Source: an uncultured Porphyromonadaceae bacterium | GTDB lineage: Bacteria > Bacteroidota > Bacteroidia > Bacteroidales > Muribaculaceae | NCBI GenBank assembly: GCA_947176615.1 | Contig: CAMWRO010000017.1 | Span: forward strand, 1 to 22,604 | Reading direction: 5' to 3' | DNA: 22,604 bases | Shown here: in pieces, positions 15,940-22,604 of the stretch | Layout: every line of letters starts with the position of its first letter | How positions within the stretch are numbered: position 1 is the stretch's first letter | Program-made: the position numbers and the translations under genes | The notes under the pieces: model-generated | Told to the model about the DNA's origin: nothing | Seen by the model: only the letters and a program-made list of their open reading frames with translations | Databases searched by the model: none

Positions 15940-17097
15940 TTAGGCAAGGAATCCGAGAAGGACACCTGCTGCCACAGCCGAGCCGATGACACCGGCCACG
16001 TTGGGACCCATTGCGTGCATCAGCAAGTAGTTGGACGGATCATACTCAAGCCCGAGGTTATTGGAGATACGGGCCGACATGGGCACGGCCGAAACGCCGG
16101 CATTGCCGATGAGGGGGTTGATTTTCTTCTCCTTGGGGAGCACGAGATTGAACAGCTTGACAAAGAGCACGCCGCTGGTCGAAGCGATAATGAACGCCAT
16201 AAAGCCGAGAAGGAAGATGCGGATGGTCTCGGAAGTAAGGAATTCAGATGCCTGAGTGGACGCGCCCACGGTCATGCCGAGGAGGATGGTCACGATGTCG
16301 GTCAGGGCATTGGATGCGGTCTTGGCAAGACGGTTGGTCACACCGCACTCACGGAGCAGGTTGCCGAAGAAAAGCATACCGAGCAGCGGAATACCCGAAG
16401 GAACCACAAAGCAGGTAAGAATCATACCCACAATCGGGAAGATGATTTTCTCGTTCTGCGAGACGGCACGGGCAGGCTTCATCTTGATGAGTCGCTCCTT
16501 CTTGGTGGTGAACAGGCGCATGATAGGCGGCTGGATTACGGGGACAAGGGCCATGTAGGAATAAGCCGACACGGCGATTGCACCCATGAGGTTGGGAGCG
16601 AGCTTGGATGAAAGGAAGATAGCCGTGGGGCCGTCAGCACCGCCGATGATGGCGATTGCACCGGCCTGATCGGGGGCAAAACCGAGAAGGAGTGCGACCA
16701 TGTAGGCACCGAAGATGCCAAACTGGGCGGCCGCGCCGATGAGCATGAGCTTGGGATTGGCGATAAGAGCCGAGAAGTCGGTCATGGCGCCGATACCGAG
16801 GAAAATCAGCGGGGGATACCATCCGGCACTCACACCGTTGTAGAGGATATTGAGAACCGAGCCTTCCTCATAGATGCCCACTTCGAGACCGGCCGAGCCG
16901 TTGAAGGGGATGTTGCCGATGAGGATACCGAATCCGATGGGGACAAGGAGCATGGGCTCGAAGTTCTTCTTGATAGCAAGCCAGATGAAGAACAGGCCGA
17001 CAGCGAGCATCACCAGATGCTCCCATGTGGCGTTATAGAAACCTGTCAGATGCCAGAATTCCTGAAGGTTCTGAAGGATAAAATCACCGAAAGTCAT
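15940..17097 (-). CDS. oadB: Sodium-translocating decarboxylase beta subunit (methylmalonyl-CoA decarboxylase type)
   Basis: The 385-residue integral membrane protein decarboxylates carboxybiotin and couples this to sodium export. Multiple hydrophobic helices are visible. The family signatures are present: GGADGPTAIFLSS at 152-164, containing the aspartate D155 that corresponds to the essential Asp203 of the Klebsiella subunit, NPLIGNAGVSAVPMSARISN at 327-346, and MGPNVAGVIGSAVAAG near 363-378. Length matches the oxaloacetate and methylmalonyl-CoA decarboxylase beta family. With the upstream epimerase and carboxyltransferase the substrate is most likely methylmalonyl-CoA. It is the last gene of its operon, 49 bases after the biotin carrier gene and followed by a strong terminator. 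Confidence 0.95.
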   Translation of the reverse strand: MTFGDFILQNLQEFWHLTGFYNATWEHLVMLAVGLFFIWLAIKKNFEPMLLVPIGFGILIGNIPFNGSAGLEVGIYEEGSVLNILYNGVSAGWYPPLIFLGIGAMTDFSALIANPKLMLIGAAAQFGIFGAYMVALLLGFAPDQAGAIAIIGGADGPTAIFLSSKLAPNLMGAIAVSAYSYMALVPVIQPPIMRLFTTKKERLIKMKPARAVSQNEKIIFPIVGMILTCFVVPSGIPLLGMLFFGNLLRECGVTNRLAKTASNALTDIVTILLGMTVGASTQASEFLTSETIRIFLLGFMAFIIASTSGVLFVKLFNLVLPKEKKINPLIGNAGVSAVPMSARISNNLGLEYDPSNYLLMHAMGPNVAGVIGSAVAAGVLLGFLA

Positions 17098-17146
17098 AGG
17101 TCAATCGTTATTTTTCAGATGAATAAATGATTATGACTGCCGGGAA

Positions 17147-17584
17147 TTACTCGATTGTCAGGATGGTAGCGCCTTCAAGAACCGAGTCACCGGGATTAAC
17201 ACTGATGCCGGCCACCTTGCCGTCTTTACCGGCGTGGATGGCATTTTCCATCTTCATAGCCTCAAGCACGGCAACGGTATCGGCCGCCTTGACTGTGTCG
17301 CCGACCTTAACGGCGATAGAGACCACCACGCCGGGGAGGGGAGCCTTGACCTCGTATCCGCCGGCCGATGCGGCTGCGGGTTTGGCGATGACACGCTCGC
17401 CGCTCTGAGTGCGGGGTGCGGCCGAAGGACGGGGCGCGTTGACAATGGTGACAGGCTTAGCGGCCTTGTCGAGTTCTACGCGATAAGGAACACCGTTGAC
17501 CTCAACCTGCGCGACGTTATTGTCAATGTCACCGACTGCGACCTTGTAAGTGTTTCCGTTAATTTTATATTTATACTCTTTCAT
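17147..17584 (-). CDS. mmdC: Biotin carboxyl carrier subunit of the decarboxylase
   Basis: The 145-residue protein carries biotin between the carboxyltransferase and the membrane subunit. A short N-terminal beta region (residues 1-45) is followed by an alanine- and proline-rich linker (about 48-75), which gives mobility, and a C-terminal biotinyl domain (about 76-145). The biotin-accepting lysine is K111 in VLEAMKMENAI. The size is close to the gamma/carrier subunit of the Veillonella enzyme (about 129). It lies 36 bases downstream of the oadG-like gene and 49 bases before oadB. Similar small carriers exist in acetyl-CoA carboxylase, but the neighbours make the decarboxylase role the clear choice. 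Confidence 0.93.
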   Translation of the reverse strand: MKEYKYKINGNTYKVAVGDIDNNVAQVEVNGVPYRVELDKAAKPVTIVNAPRPSAAPRTQSGERVIAKPAAASAGGYEVKAPLPGVVVSIAVKVGDTVKAADTVAVLEAMKMENAIHAGKDGKVAGISVNPGDSVLEGATILTIE

Positions 17585-17620
17585 TTCTTAGCTGTTTAAT
17601 GATGTAGTCAATGGTTTAAT

Positions 17621-18553
17621 TTAACGACGGGGAAGCTCGCGAAGGCTGTAAATCTTTGAGTTCCACGGAGAATAAGCGCGACGGACCTTGTTGATTGTCA
17701 ACACTGTCGACTCGCGGTCATGAGCGTCAAGGTGCTCGTGGAGAGCCATGACGATTGCCGCGATAGCCTCGCCCGAGTCATGGTCCTTGTGAGAGTCATG
17801 AACCTCGTCGAGATGGGCGGTGACAGTCTTGACTTTGTTCTTGCGCGACACACCTTCGCCAATCTTGCTGATGATGTAGAAACAGAGGCTGAGAAGCAGA
17901 AGGGCGGTAAACACGACGCCCATCGCCATCACGGCCATACCGAAACCGTTTTCATCCTGCTCGGCAAACATTTCTACCTTGCCGTTGGTGTCCTTGATGA
18001 CGTTGTTGCTTGACGGGGTTATGTAGTATTGTCCCGAGCCGTCACGCACTTCCCATGCATCAGCGTCAGTGCCACCCTCGCCGTCAACCTTGCGGGCATA
18101 GGACTGCCCGGGTTTAAGCGAAGCGGGTACCACGACTTCGTCAATCAGCGAGAGACCGTTGGCATCATAAATCGCGATGTAGTTGTCTTCGCCGGGAGTA
18201 AGGGTGAAATTCATGTGGAAAGTTCCCTTATTGGGCTGGCCGTCGGCCCAGAAAAGCACATGCTGGCGCGCCGGAATCTCGGTGTTGACGTCACCGAGGG
18301 GAACAGGATATTTTTTGTTGTTGTCTTTATCGTTGGTGAGAAACACGCTCGATATTTCGAGGGGTGCAAACGTCGAGTTGTAAAGCTCGACCCAAGCATG
18401 GCGCTGACCGAAGTCGTCAACCACGCTGGAGTCGTTGACCACCATTACCTCGTTGATGCGGAGGCCGCGGCGGCCCTGAGCCGACACGGCGGTGACGCAT
18501 GCCGTTACGACAACAAGCAATAGAAATAATTTCTTTTTCAAAACTTGTCTCAA
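17621..18553 (-). CDS. OadG-like decarboxylase subunit fused to a lamin-tail domain
   Basis: The 310-residue protein has three parts. A signal peptide (residues 1-25, ending AVSAQ) leads into an extracytoplasmic domain with lamin-tail character (about 31-150: INEVMVVNDSSVVDDFG, AWVELYNSTFAPLEISSVFLT, PARQHVLFWADG, NYIAIYDANG). One transmembrane helix follows at about 206-229, then a charged, histidine-rich cytoplasmic tail. The C-terminus (EAIAAIVMALHEH...SPWNSKIYSLRELPRR) is typical of OadG/MmdD subunits, which hold the decarboxylase complex together at the membrane. Ordinary OadG proteins are only about 80-115 residues, so the exported domain is a large addition, apparently recurrent in Bacteroidetes. 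It lies between mmdA and the biotin carrier gene, after a hairpin. Confidence 0.85.
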   Translation of the reverse strand: MRQVLKKKLFLLLVVVTACVTAVSAQGRRGLRINEVMVVNDSSVVDDFGQRHAWVELYNSTFAPLEISSVFLTNDKDNNKKYPVPLGDVNTEIPARQHVLFWADGQPNKGTFHMNFTLTPGEDNYIAIYDANGLSLIDEVVVPASLKPGQSYARKVDGEGGTDADAWEVRDGSGQYYITPSSNNVIKDTNGKVEMFAEQDENGFGMAVMAMGVVFTALLLLSLCFYIISKIGEGVSRKNKVKTVTAHLDEVHDSHKDHDSGEAIAAIVMALHEHLDAHDRESTVLTINKVRRAYSPWNSKIYSLRELPRR

Positions 18554-18582
18554 TTAAATGATTTGGAAAATATTTTATTATA

Positions 18583-18620
18583 GGCGGGGACAGTGCCGGG
18601 ATTCACGCCACTGCCCCGCC
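18583..18620 (-). terminator. Intercistronic hairpin between mmdA and the oadG-like gene
   Basis: GGCGGGG-A-CAGTG (18583-18595) pairs with CACTG-CCCCGCC (18609-18620), a 12-bp GC-rich stem with one bulged base and a 13-base loop. On the minus strand it is followed by TATAATAAAATATTTT, which is only moderately T-rich. A second small hairpin (CCTCTC with GAGAGG, 18621-18642) overlaps the mmdA stop. With no promoter visible before the next gene, partial termination or 3'-end protection of the upstream message is the likely role. Confidence 0.7.
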
Positions 18621-18633
18621 CCTCTCGAAATCT

Positions 18634-20187
18634 TTAGAGAGGAATGTTGCCGTGTTTCTTGGCAGGGTTGACAACCTTCTTGGTGGCAAGCTGCTGCAGG
18701 GCGCGGATAATGCGGAAACGGGTGTTGCGGGGCTCGATGACATCGTCGATATAGCCGTAACGGGCCGCATTATAGGGGTTGCAGAACAACTTGTTGTATT
18801 CCTCTTTCTTCTCGGCGAGAACCTTGGCGGGATCGGCTGATTCCTTAGCCTCACGGGCATAGAGGACTTCGACAGCGCCGTCGGCGCCCATCACGGCGAT
18901 TTCGGCGGTGGGCCATGCATAGTTCATGTCGCCGCGCAGCTGCTTGCAGCTCATCACGATGTGGCTGCCGCCGTAGCTCTTGCGCAGGGTAACGGTAACC
19001 TTGGGCACGGTTGCCTCGCCGAAGGCATAGAGAAGTTTGGCACCGTGGAGGATGACACCGTTGTACTCCTGTCCTGTGCCGGGAAGGAATCCGGGAACAT
19101 CGACGAGGGTTACGAGGGGAATGTTGAACGCGTCGCAGAAACGCACGAAGCGGGCACCCTTGCGCGAGGCGTTGCTGTCAAGCACGCCGGCAAGATATTT
19201 GGGCTGGTTGGCCACGATACCCACGGCTTGGCCGTTGAAACGGGCGAAACCGACGATGATGTTCTTGGCATAGTCGCGCTGCACTTCGAGGAACTCGCCA
19301 TTGTCGACGATAGCACCGATGACCTCATACATGTCATATGGACGGTTGGCCGAGTCGGGGATAATCTCGTTGAGCGAGTCTTCGAGACGGTCGATGGGGT
19401 CGTTGCATTCAACCAACGGGGGTTCTTCGAGGTTGTTCTGGGGAATGTAGCTGAACAGCTTGCGGATAATCTTCAGAGCTTCCTCGCCATCCTCGGCTGC
19501 GAAATGGGCCACACCGCTCTTCTGCGAGTGAACCTGAGCACCGCCGAGAGCCTCCTGAGTCACATCTTCGCCGGTAACGGTCTTCACTACCTTCGGACCG
19601 GTGAGGAACATGTAGGAGATGCCCTTGGTCATGATGGTGAAGTCAGTGAGCGCGGGAGAATATACCGCACCGCCGGCACACGGGCCGAGAATGCCCGAAA
19701 TCTGGGGAATCACACCCGAGGCAAGGATGTTGCGCTGGAAAATTTCGGCATAACCGGCAAGAGCGTTGATACCCTCTTGGATGCGCGCGCCGCCCGAGTC
19801 GTTAAGGCCGATGACGGGTGCTCCCATCTTCATGGCCATATCCATGATTTTGCAGATTTTCAATGCCATTGTCTCGCTGAGAGAACCGCCGAAGACGGTG
19901 AAATCCTGAGCGAAGACATAGACGAGACGTCCTTCAATTGTACCGTAGCCGGTCACAACACCGTCACCGAGAAAACTTTTCTTTTCCTGACCGAAGTTGT
20001 AGCAGCGATGGCGCACAAACATGTCGATTTCCTCAAACGATCCCTCGTCAAGCAACTGGGCGATGCGCTCGCGGGCTGTATATTTTCCTTTATCGTGTTG
20101 TTTCTGGATGGCCTTTTCGCCGCCTCCGATACGGGCTTCTTCGCGCAATGCGATAAGCTCTTTTACTTTTTCAAGTTGATTGCTCAT
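18634..20187 (-). CDS. mmdA: Methylmalonyl-CoA decarboxylase alpha subunit (acyl-CoA carboxyltransferase)
   Basis: The 517-residue cytoplasmic protein moves the carboxyl group from methylmalonyl-CoA to biotin on the carrier subunit, releasing propionyl-CoA. It has the twin crotonase-like carboxyltransferase halves. The first contains ARERIAQLLDEGSFEEIDMF, GLNDSGGARIQEG and GPCAGGAVYSPALTDF; the second contains VDVPGFLPGTGQEY and the glycine-rich SYGGSHIVM. Length matches MmdA of Veillonella (509) and PccB. Biotin-dependent propionyl-CoA carboxylase beta chains look almost the same, but the linked epimerase, OadG-like and OadB genes favour the sodium-pumping decarboxylase. The start at 20185-20187 (MSNQLEKVKEL) is preferred over an ATG four codons upstream. 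Confidence 0.93.
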   Translation of the reverse strand: MSNQLEKVKELIALREEARIGGGEKAIQKQHDKGKYTARERIAQLLDEGSFEEIDMFVRHRCYNFGQEKKSFLGDGVVTGYGTIEGRLVYVFAQDFTVFGGSLSETMALKICKIMDMAMKMGAPVIGLNDSGGARIQEGINALAGYAEIFQRNILASGVIPQISGILGPCAGGAVYSPALTDFTIMTKGISYMFLTGPKVVKTVTGEDVTQEALGGAQVHSQKSGVAHFAAEDGEEALKIIRKLFSYIPQNNLEEPPLVECNDPIDRLEDSLNEIIPDSANRPYDMYEVIGAIVDNGEFLEVQRDYAKNIIVGFARFNGQAVGIVANQPKYLAGVLDSNASRKGARFVRFCDAFNIPLVTLVDVPGFLPGTGQEYNGVILHGAKLLYAFGEATVPKVTVTLRKSYGGSHIVMSCKQLRGDMNYAWPTAEIAVMGADGAVEVLYAREAKESADPAKVLAEKKEEYNKLFCNPYNAARYGYIDDVIEPRNTRFRIIRALQQLATKKVVNPAKKHGNIPL

Positions 20188-20270
20188 TTTTTTAATCATA
20201 TAGTCAATGGAACGACAAGGCCGTCCCGTTGATGACTGTGATGGGTACTATATAATAATGTGTAATGTTA

Positions 20271-20690
20271 TCACTTGTTGGGATCCTCGCAAAGCTCAAT
20301 CAGGGTTCCGCAAGTCGACTTGGGATGGAGGAACGCGATGTTAAGACCCTCGGCACCCTTGCGGGGAGCCTTGTCAATCAGGCGGGCGCCTTTTTCCTCA
20401 ACCTCGGCGAGTGCGTTGGCAACACCGTCCTCGATAGCAAACGCAACGTGCTGGATGCCGCCGCGGCCGCCGTTGTTGGCGATAAATTTCGAAATCGCGC
20501 TCTCGGGAGCGGTTCCTTCGAGAAGCTCAATCTTGGTCTGGCCGACCTTGAAAAATGCGGTACGCACTTTCTGATCTTCTACTTCTTCAATGGCAAAACA
20601 TTTAAGGCCCATAACGTTTTCATAGAACGCGATGGCTTCTTCAAGATTGGGAACTGCAATCCCAATGTGCTCGATATGAGAGATATCCAT
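20271..20690 (-). CDS. mce: Methylmalonyl-CoA epimerase
   Basis: The 139-residue glyoxalase-fold enzyme interconverts (R)- and (S)-methylmalonyl-CoA, linking methylmalonyl-CoA mutase to the decarboxylase. The sequence is typical: ISHIEHIGIAVPNLEEAIAFYENVMG at the start, VRTAFFKVGQTKIELLEGT in the middle, GGIQHVAFAI and the C-terminal GTLIELCED. The two histidines and the final glutamate of the metal site are present. The open frame runs 28 codons upstream into the promoter region, but homology begins at the ATG at 20688-20690. It is the first gene of the operon, 83 bases before mmdA. The mutase itself is not in the window. Confidence 0.95.
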   Translation of the reverse strand: MDISHIEHIGIAVPNLEEAIAFYENVMGLKCFAIEEVEDQKVRTAFFKVGQTKIELLEGTAPESAISKFIANNGGRGGIQHVAFAIEDGVANALAEVEEKGARLIDKAPRKGAEGLNIAFLHPKSTCGTLIELCEDPNK

Positions 20691-20793
20691 GATAAAAAAT
20701 ATTGAAAAATGATTGTTAAATTTTACTGTAATAAATGTAAGCCATAACATGCCGCGCCGGTCTGCGCCCACCACGGCACACTATTTCTCGTTG

Positions 20794-20824
20794 CAAATTT
20801 AACCATAATTCTCGGGTTTTCAAC
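20794..20824 (-). promoter_or_regulatory. Bacteroidetes-type promoter for the mce-mmdA operon
   Basis: On the minus strand TAAATTTG (20794-20801) matches the -7 consensus, and GTTG (20821-20824) lies 19 bases upstream as a one-mismatch -33. The start site would be near 20787, giving a leader of about 97 bases before mce. Confidence 0.62.
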
Positions 20825-21024
20825 CCACAAAAAGAAAAAAACCGCTCATCTCCGTGGCAAAAAACAGAAAATTTCCACCCGGTGTGACAGCTTTTCCGGC
20901 TGCCGTGTCGATGAAATTGTGTCATGTCATGTCGGTCATAATGGCAGAAAAAATGGCGCCCGCGTCAGTATCCGGCACACCCCAATAAATTAAAAGACAA
21001 TATTTTACAAAAATCTCAACATTT

Positions 21025-21041
21025 TTGGCATCAAATTTGTT
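21025..21041 (+). promoter_or_regulatory. Candidate -24/-12 (sigma-54 type) promoter of dnaK
   Basis: TTGGCATC-AAAT-TTGTT resembles the sigma-54 pattern YTGGCACG-N4-TTGCW. The GG at 21027-21028 and the G at 21039 are exactly 12 bases apart as required, but T replaces the usual C at -12. The predicted start is near 21052, about 80 bases before the dnaK ATG. No exact TAnnTTTG element was found at a useful distance; CAAATTTG at 21032-21039 is one mismatch away and is the rival reading. Confidence 0.4.
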
Positions 21042-21053
21042 TCATTTACGACC

Positions 21054-21079
21054 GCCGACCGGCCCCAATCGGTACCGGC
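21054..21079 (+). other. GC-rich hairpin in the dnaK leader
   Basis: GCCG and ACCG (21054-21061) pair with CGGT (21070-21073) and CGGC (21076-21079), an 8-bp stem with a two-base AC bulge and an 8-base loop GCCCCAAT. If transcription starts near 21052 it would form the very 5' end of the mRNA. It could stabilise the message or respond to temperature; this is inference. Confidence 0.55.
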
Positions 21080-21131
21080 GCGACATGAAAACAGAATTTA
21101 ATAATTAAAAACAAAATAAAACTATAGAATT

Positions 21132-22604
21132 ATGGGAAAGATTATCGGTATTGACCTTGGAACCACCAATTCCTGCGTCGCAGTACTTGAAGGAAACGAC
21201 CCCGTCGTTATCCCTAACAGCGAAGGCCGCAACACAACCCCGTCGATTGTAGCATTTGTCGACGGCGGCGAGCGCAAGGTGGGCGACCCCGCCAAGCGTC
21301 AGGCTATCACCAACCCGAAACGCACCATCTACTCTATCAAGCGTTTCATGGGCGAGACTTACAATCAGGTTGAAAAAGAAATCGAGCGCATGCCCTACAA
21401 GGTTGTCCGCTCTGACAACAATACACCCCGCGTCGACATCGACGGCCGCGAATACACTCCTCAGGAAATCTCGGCAATGATTCTTCAGAAAATGAAGAAA
21501 ACCGCCGAAGACTACCTCGGACAGTCAGTTACCGAAGCCGTCATCACCGTTCCCGCCTACTTTAACGACTCTCAGCGTCAAGCAACCAAGGAGGCAGGCG
21601 AAATCGCAGGTCTGACCGTTAAGCGTATCGTCAACGAACCGACTGCTGCTGCCCTTGCCTATGGCCTTGACAAGTCAGACAAAGACCAGAAAATCGCCGT
21701 ATTCGACCTCGGCGGCGGTACATTCGATATCTCCATCCTTGAACTTGGCGACGGTGTGTTTGAAGTCAAGTCGACCAACGGTGACACCCACCTCGGCGGT
21801 GACGACTTTGACCACGTCATCATCGACTGGCTTGCCGACGAGTTCCAGAAAGAGGAAGGCATCGACCTGCGTCAGGATCCGATGGCACTCCAGCGTCTTA
21901 AAGAAGCTGCCGAAAAGGCCAAGATTGAACTGTCGAGCACTACCTCGACCGAAATCAACCTCCCCTACATCATGCCGGTCAACGGTATTCCGAAGCACCT
22001 TGTAAAGACTCTGACCCGTGCAAAATTCGAGCAGCTCGCCGACAAGCTCATTCAGGCGACAATCAAGCCCTGCGAGCAGGCTCTCAAGGACGCAGGCATG
22101 ACCGCCAAGGATATTGACAAAGTAATCCTCGTCGGCGGTTCTACCCGTATCCCCGCCATCCAGCAGGTTGTAGAGAAATTCTTCGGCAAAGCTCCCTCCA
22201 AGGGTGTAAACCCCGACGAAGTCGTAGCCGTAGGCGCAGCAATTCAGGGCGGTGTCCTCTCAGGCGATGTCAAGGACGTGCTCCTTCTCGACGTTGTGCC
22301 CCTGTCAGTGGGTATCGAAACCCTCGGCGGCGTAATGACCAAACTTATCGAGGCCAACACCACCATCCCCGTGCGCAAGAGCGAGACATTCTCGACCGCA
22401 GCCGACAACCAGCCTTCGGTTGAAATCCACGTCCTTCAGGGCGAGCGTCCTATGGCCAAGGATGACAAGACCCTCGGCAAATTCCACCTCGACGGAATCG
22501 CACCCGCTCCCCGTGGCATACAGCAGATCGAAGTCACCTTTGAAATCGACTCCAACGGCATACTCAACGTGTCGGCCAAGGATAAAGCGACCGGCAAGGA
22601 ACAG
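21132..22604 (+). CDS. dnaK: Chaperone DnaK (Hsp70), truncated by the window end
   Basis: The first 491 codons are present and the frame is still open at the last base, so roughly the final 140-150 residues lie outside. DnaK is the ATP-driven cytoplasmic chaperone that works with DnaJ and GrpE, neither of which is in the window. The sequence begins MGKIIGIDLGTTNSCVAVLEG. The ATPase domain shows NEPTAAALAYGLD, VFDLGGGTFDISILE and VILVGGSTRIPAIQQ, followed by the linker DVLLLDVVPLSVGIE and the start of the substrate-binding domain (HVLQGERPMAKDDK). The loop DKSDKDQK is short, as usual in Bacteroidetes. Translation starts at the ATG at 21132 after an A-rich leader without a Shine-Dalgarno sequence. 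Confidence 0.97.
   Translation, partial: MGKIIGIDLGTTNSCVAVLEGNDPVVIPNSEGRNTTPSIVAFVDGGERKVGDPAKRQAITNPKRTIYSIKRFMGETYNQVEKEIERMPYKVVRSDNNTPRVDIDGREYTPQEISAMILQKMKKTAEDYLGQSVTEAVITVPAYFNDSQRQATKEAGEIAGLTVKRIVNEPTAAALAYGLDKSDKDQKIAVFDLGGGTFDISILELGDGVFEVKSTNGDTHLGGDDFDHVIIDWLADEFQKEEGIDLRQDPMALQRLKEAAEKAKIELSSTTSTEINLPYIMPVNGIPKHLVKTLTRAKFEQLADKLIQATIKPCEQALKDAGMTAKDIDKVILVGGSTRIPAIQQVVEKFFGKAPSKGVNPDEVVAVGAAIQGGVLSGDVKDVLLLDVVPLSVGIETLGGVMTKLIEANTTIPVRKSETFSTAADNQPSVEIHVLQGERPMAKDDKTLGKFHLDGIAPAPRGIQQIEVTFEIDSNGILNVSAKDKATGKEQ

Larger units (their letters stand above)
20691..21131. other. Divergent control region between mce and dnaK
   Basis: This 441-base gap holds the mce promoter on the left and the dnaK control elements on the right. 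Between them, at about 20830-21000, I see no gene. Notable sites are the small inverted repeat GGGTT-TTC-AACCC (20814-20826), which overlaps the -33 position of the mce promoter, and three GTCAT words at 20921-20939. The 69-residue minus-strand open frame at 20716-20925 overlaps the mce promoter and looks non-coding. No CIRCE inverted repeat is present. Confidence 0.6.

Noticed and set aside
18961..20232. 423-codon open frame on the plus strand opposite mmdA
   Set aside because: Same reason: antisense to a strongly conserved carboxyltransferase, no domain, no promoter or ribosome site, and it runs out into the mmdA upstream gap.
20716..20925. 69-residue minus-strand frame in the mce-dnaK gap
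   Set aside because: It covers the mce promoter and has no coding character or homology that I recognise.
20691..21131. CIRCE or HrcA-type heat-shock operator before dnaK
   Set aside because: I looked for TTAGCACTC-N9-GAGTGCTAA or close variants and found none.
1..22604. Mobile element, CRISPR array, defence system or phage segment
   Set aside because: No transposase, integrase, terminal inverted repeats, spaced direct repeats or defence-type proteins were seen; nearly all genes have clear metabolic or housekeeping roles.

Overview
The window looks like chromosomal DNA from a gut-type Bacteroidales, possibly Muribaculaceae. The family is an inference, since nothing in the window fixes the genus. 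Supporting signs are several promoters of the Bacteroidetes -33/-7 type (TTTG...TAnnTTTG) and few Shine-Dalgarno sequences. Gene content agrees: a Nudix-type sugar regulator, a LuxR-type regulator with a PAS-like front half, ParE of the Bacteroidetes type, and a methylmalonyl-CoA decarboxylase operon whose gamma-like subunit carries a lamin-tail domain. No rRNA, tRNA, CRISPR array, insertion sequence or phage gene was seen.

Region 1 (36-8061, minus strand) is one co-oriented sugar-acid and pentose catabolic cluster. In transcription order it is xylR (Nudix-family regulator), xylB, xylA, a xylose-type MFS symporter, KDPG aldolase, mannonate dehydratase and an SDR mannonate oxidoreductase. Xylose would enter by the symporter and pass through xylulose to xylulose 5-phosphate. 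The three distal genes are the fructuronate-to-mannonate-to-KDG and KDPG steps of hexuronate breakdown. Together they fit use of glucuronoxylan, which carries both sugars. Uronate isomerase and KDG kinase are not in the window. The promoter before xylR overlaps a 10-bp inverted repeat that is a good operator candidate. A strong hairpin separates xylA from the transporter.

Region 2 (8312-12591, minus) is a housekeeping block read parE, coaD, then an S41 C-terminal processing peptidase. It has a clear promoter before parE and an intrinsic terminator after the peptidase.

Region 3 (12638-15696) is mixed. A secreted DUF1349 protein and a LuxR-type regulator are divergent, and their promoters appear to share one perfect 16-bp palindrome. 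A 5'-truncated Crp/Fnr regulator remnant follows and abuts, tail to tail, the gene for tRNA threonylcarbamoyladenosine dehydratase (tcdA). A small unknown gene overlaps the start of tcdA.

Region 4 (15876-20801, minus) is the methylmalonyl-CoA epimerase and sodium-pumping decarboxylase operon of the succinate-to-propionate route: mce, mmdA, oadG-like, biotin carrier, oadB. It has a promoter, an internal hairpin and a strong terminator.

Region 5 (21025-22604, plus) is dnaK, cut by the window end. Its upstream region lacks a CIRCE element but holds a candidate -24/-12 (sigma-54 type) promoter. A GC-rich hairpin would sit at the very 5' end of the transcript.

Nothing here is clearly a new system. 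The best leads are the shared palindromic promoter, the dnaK control region, the lamin-tail/OadG fusion, and the paired enzyme/membrane-protein hairpins in two operons.
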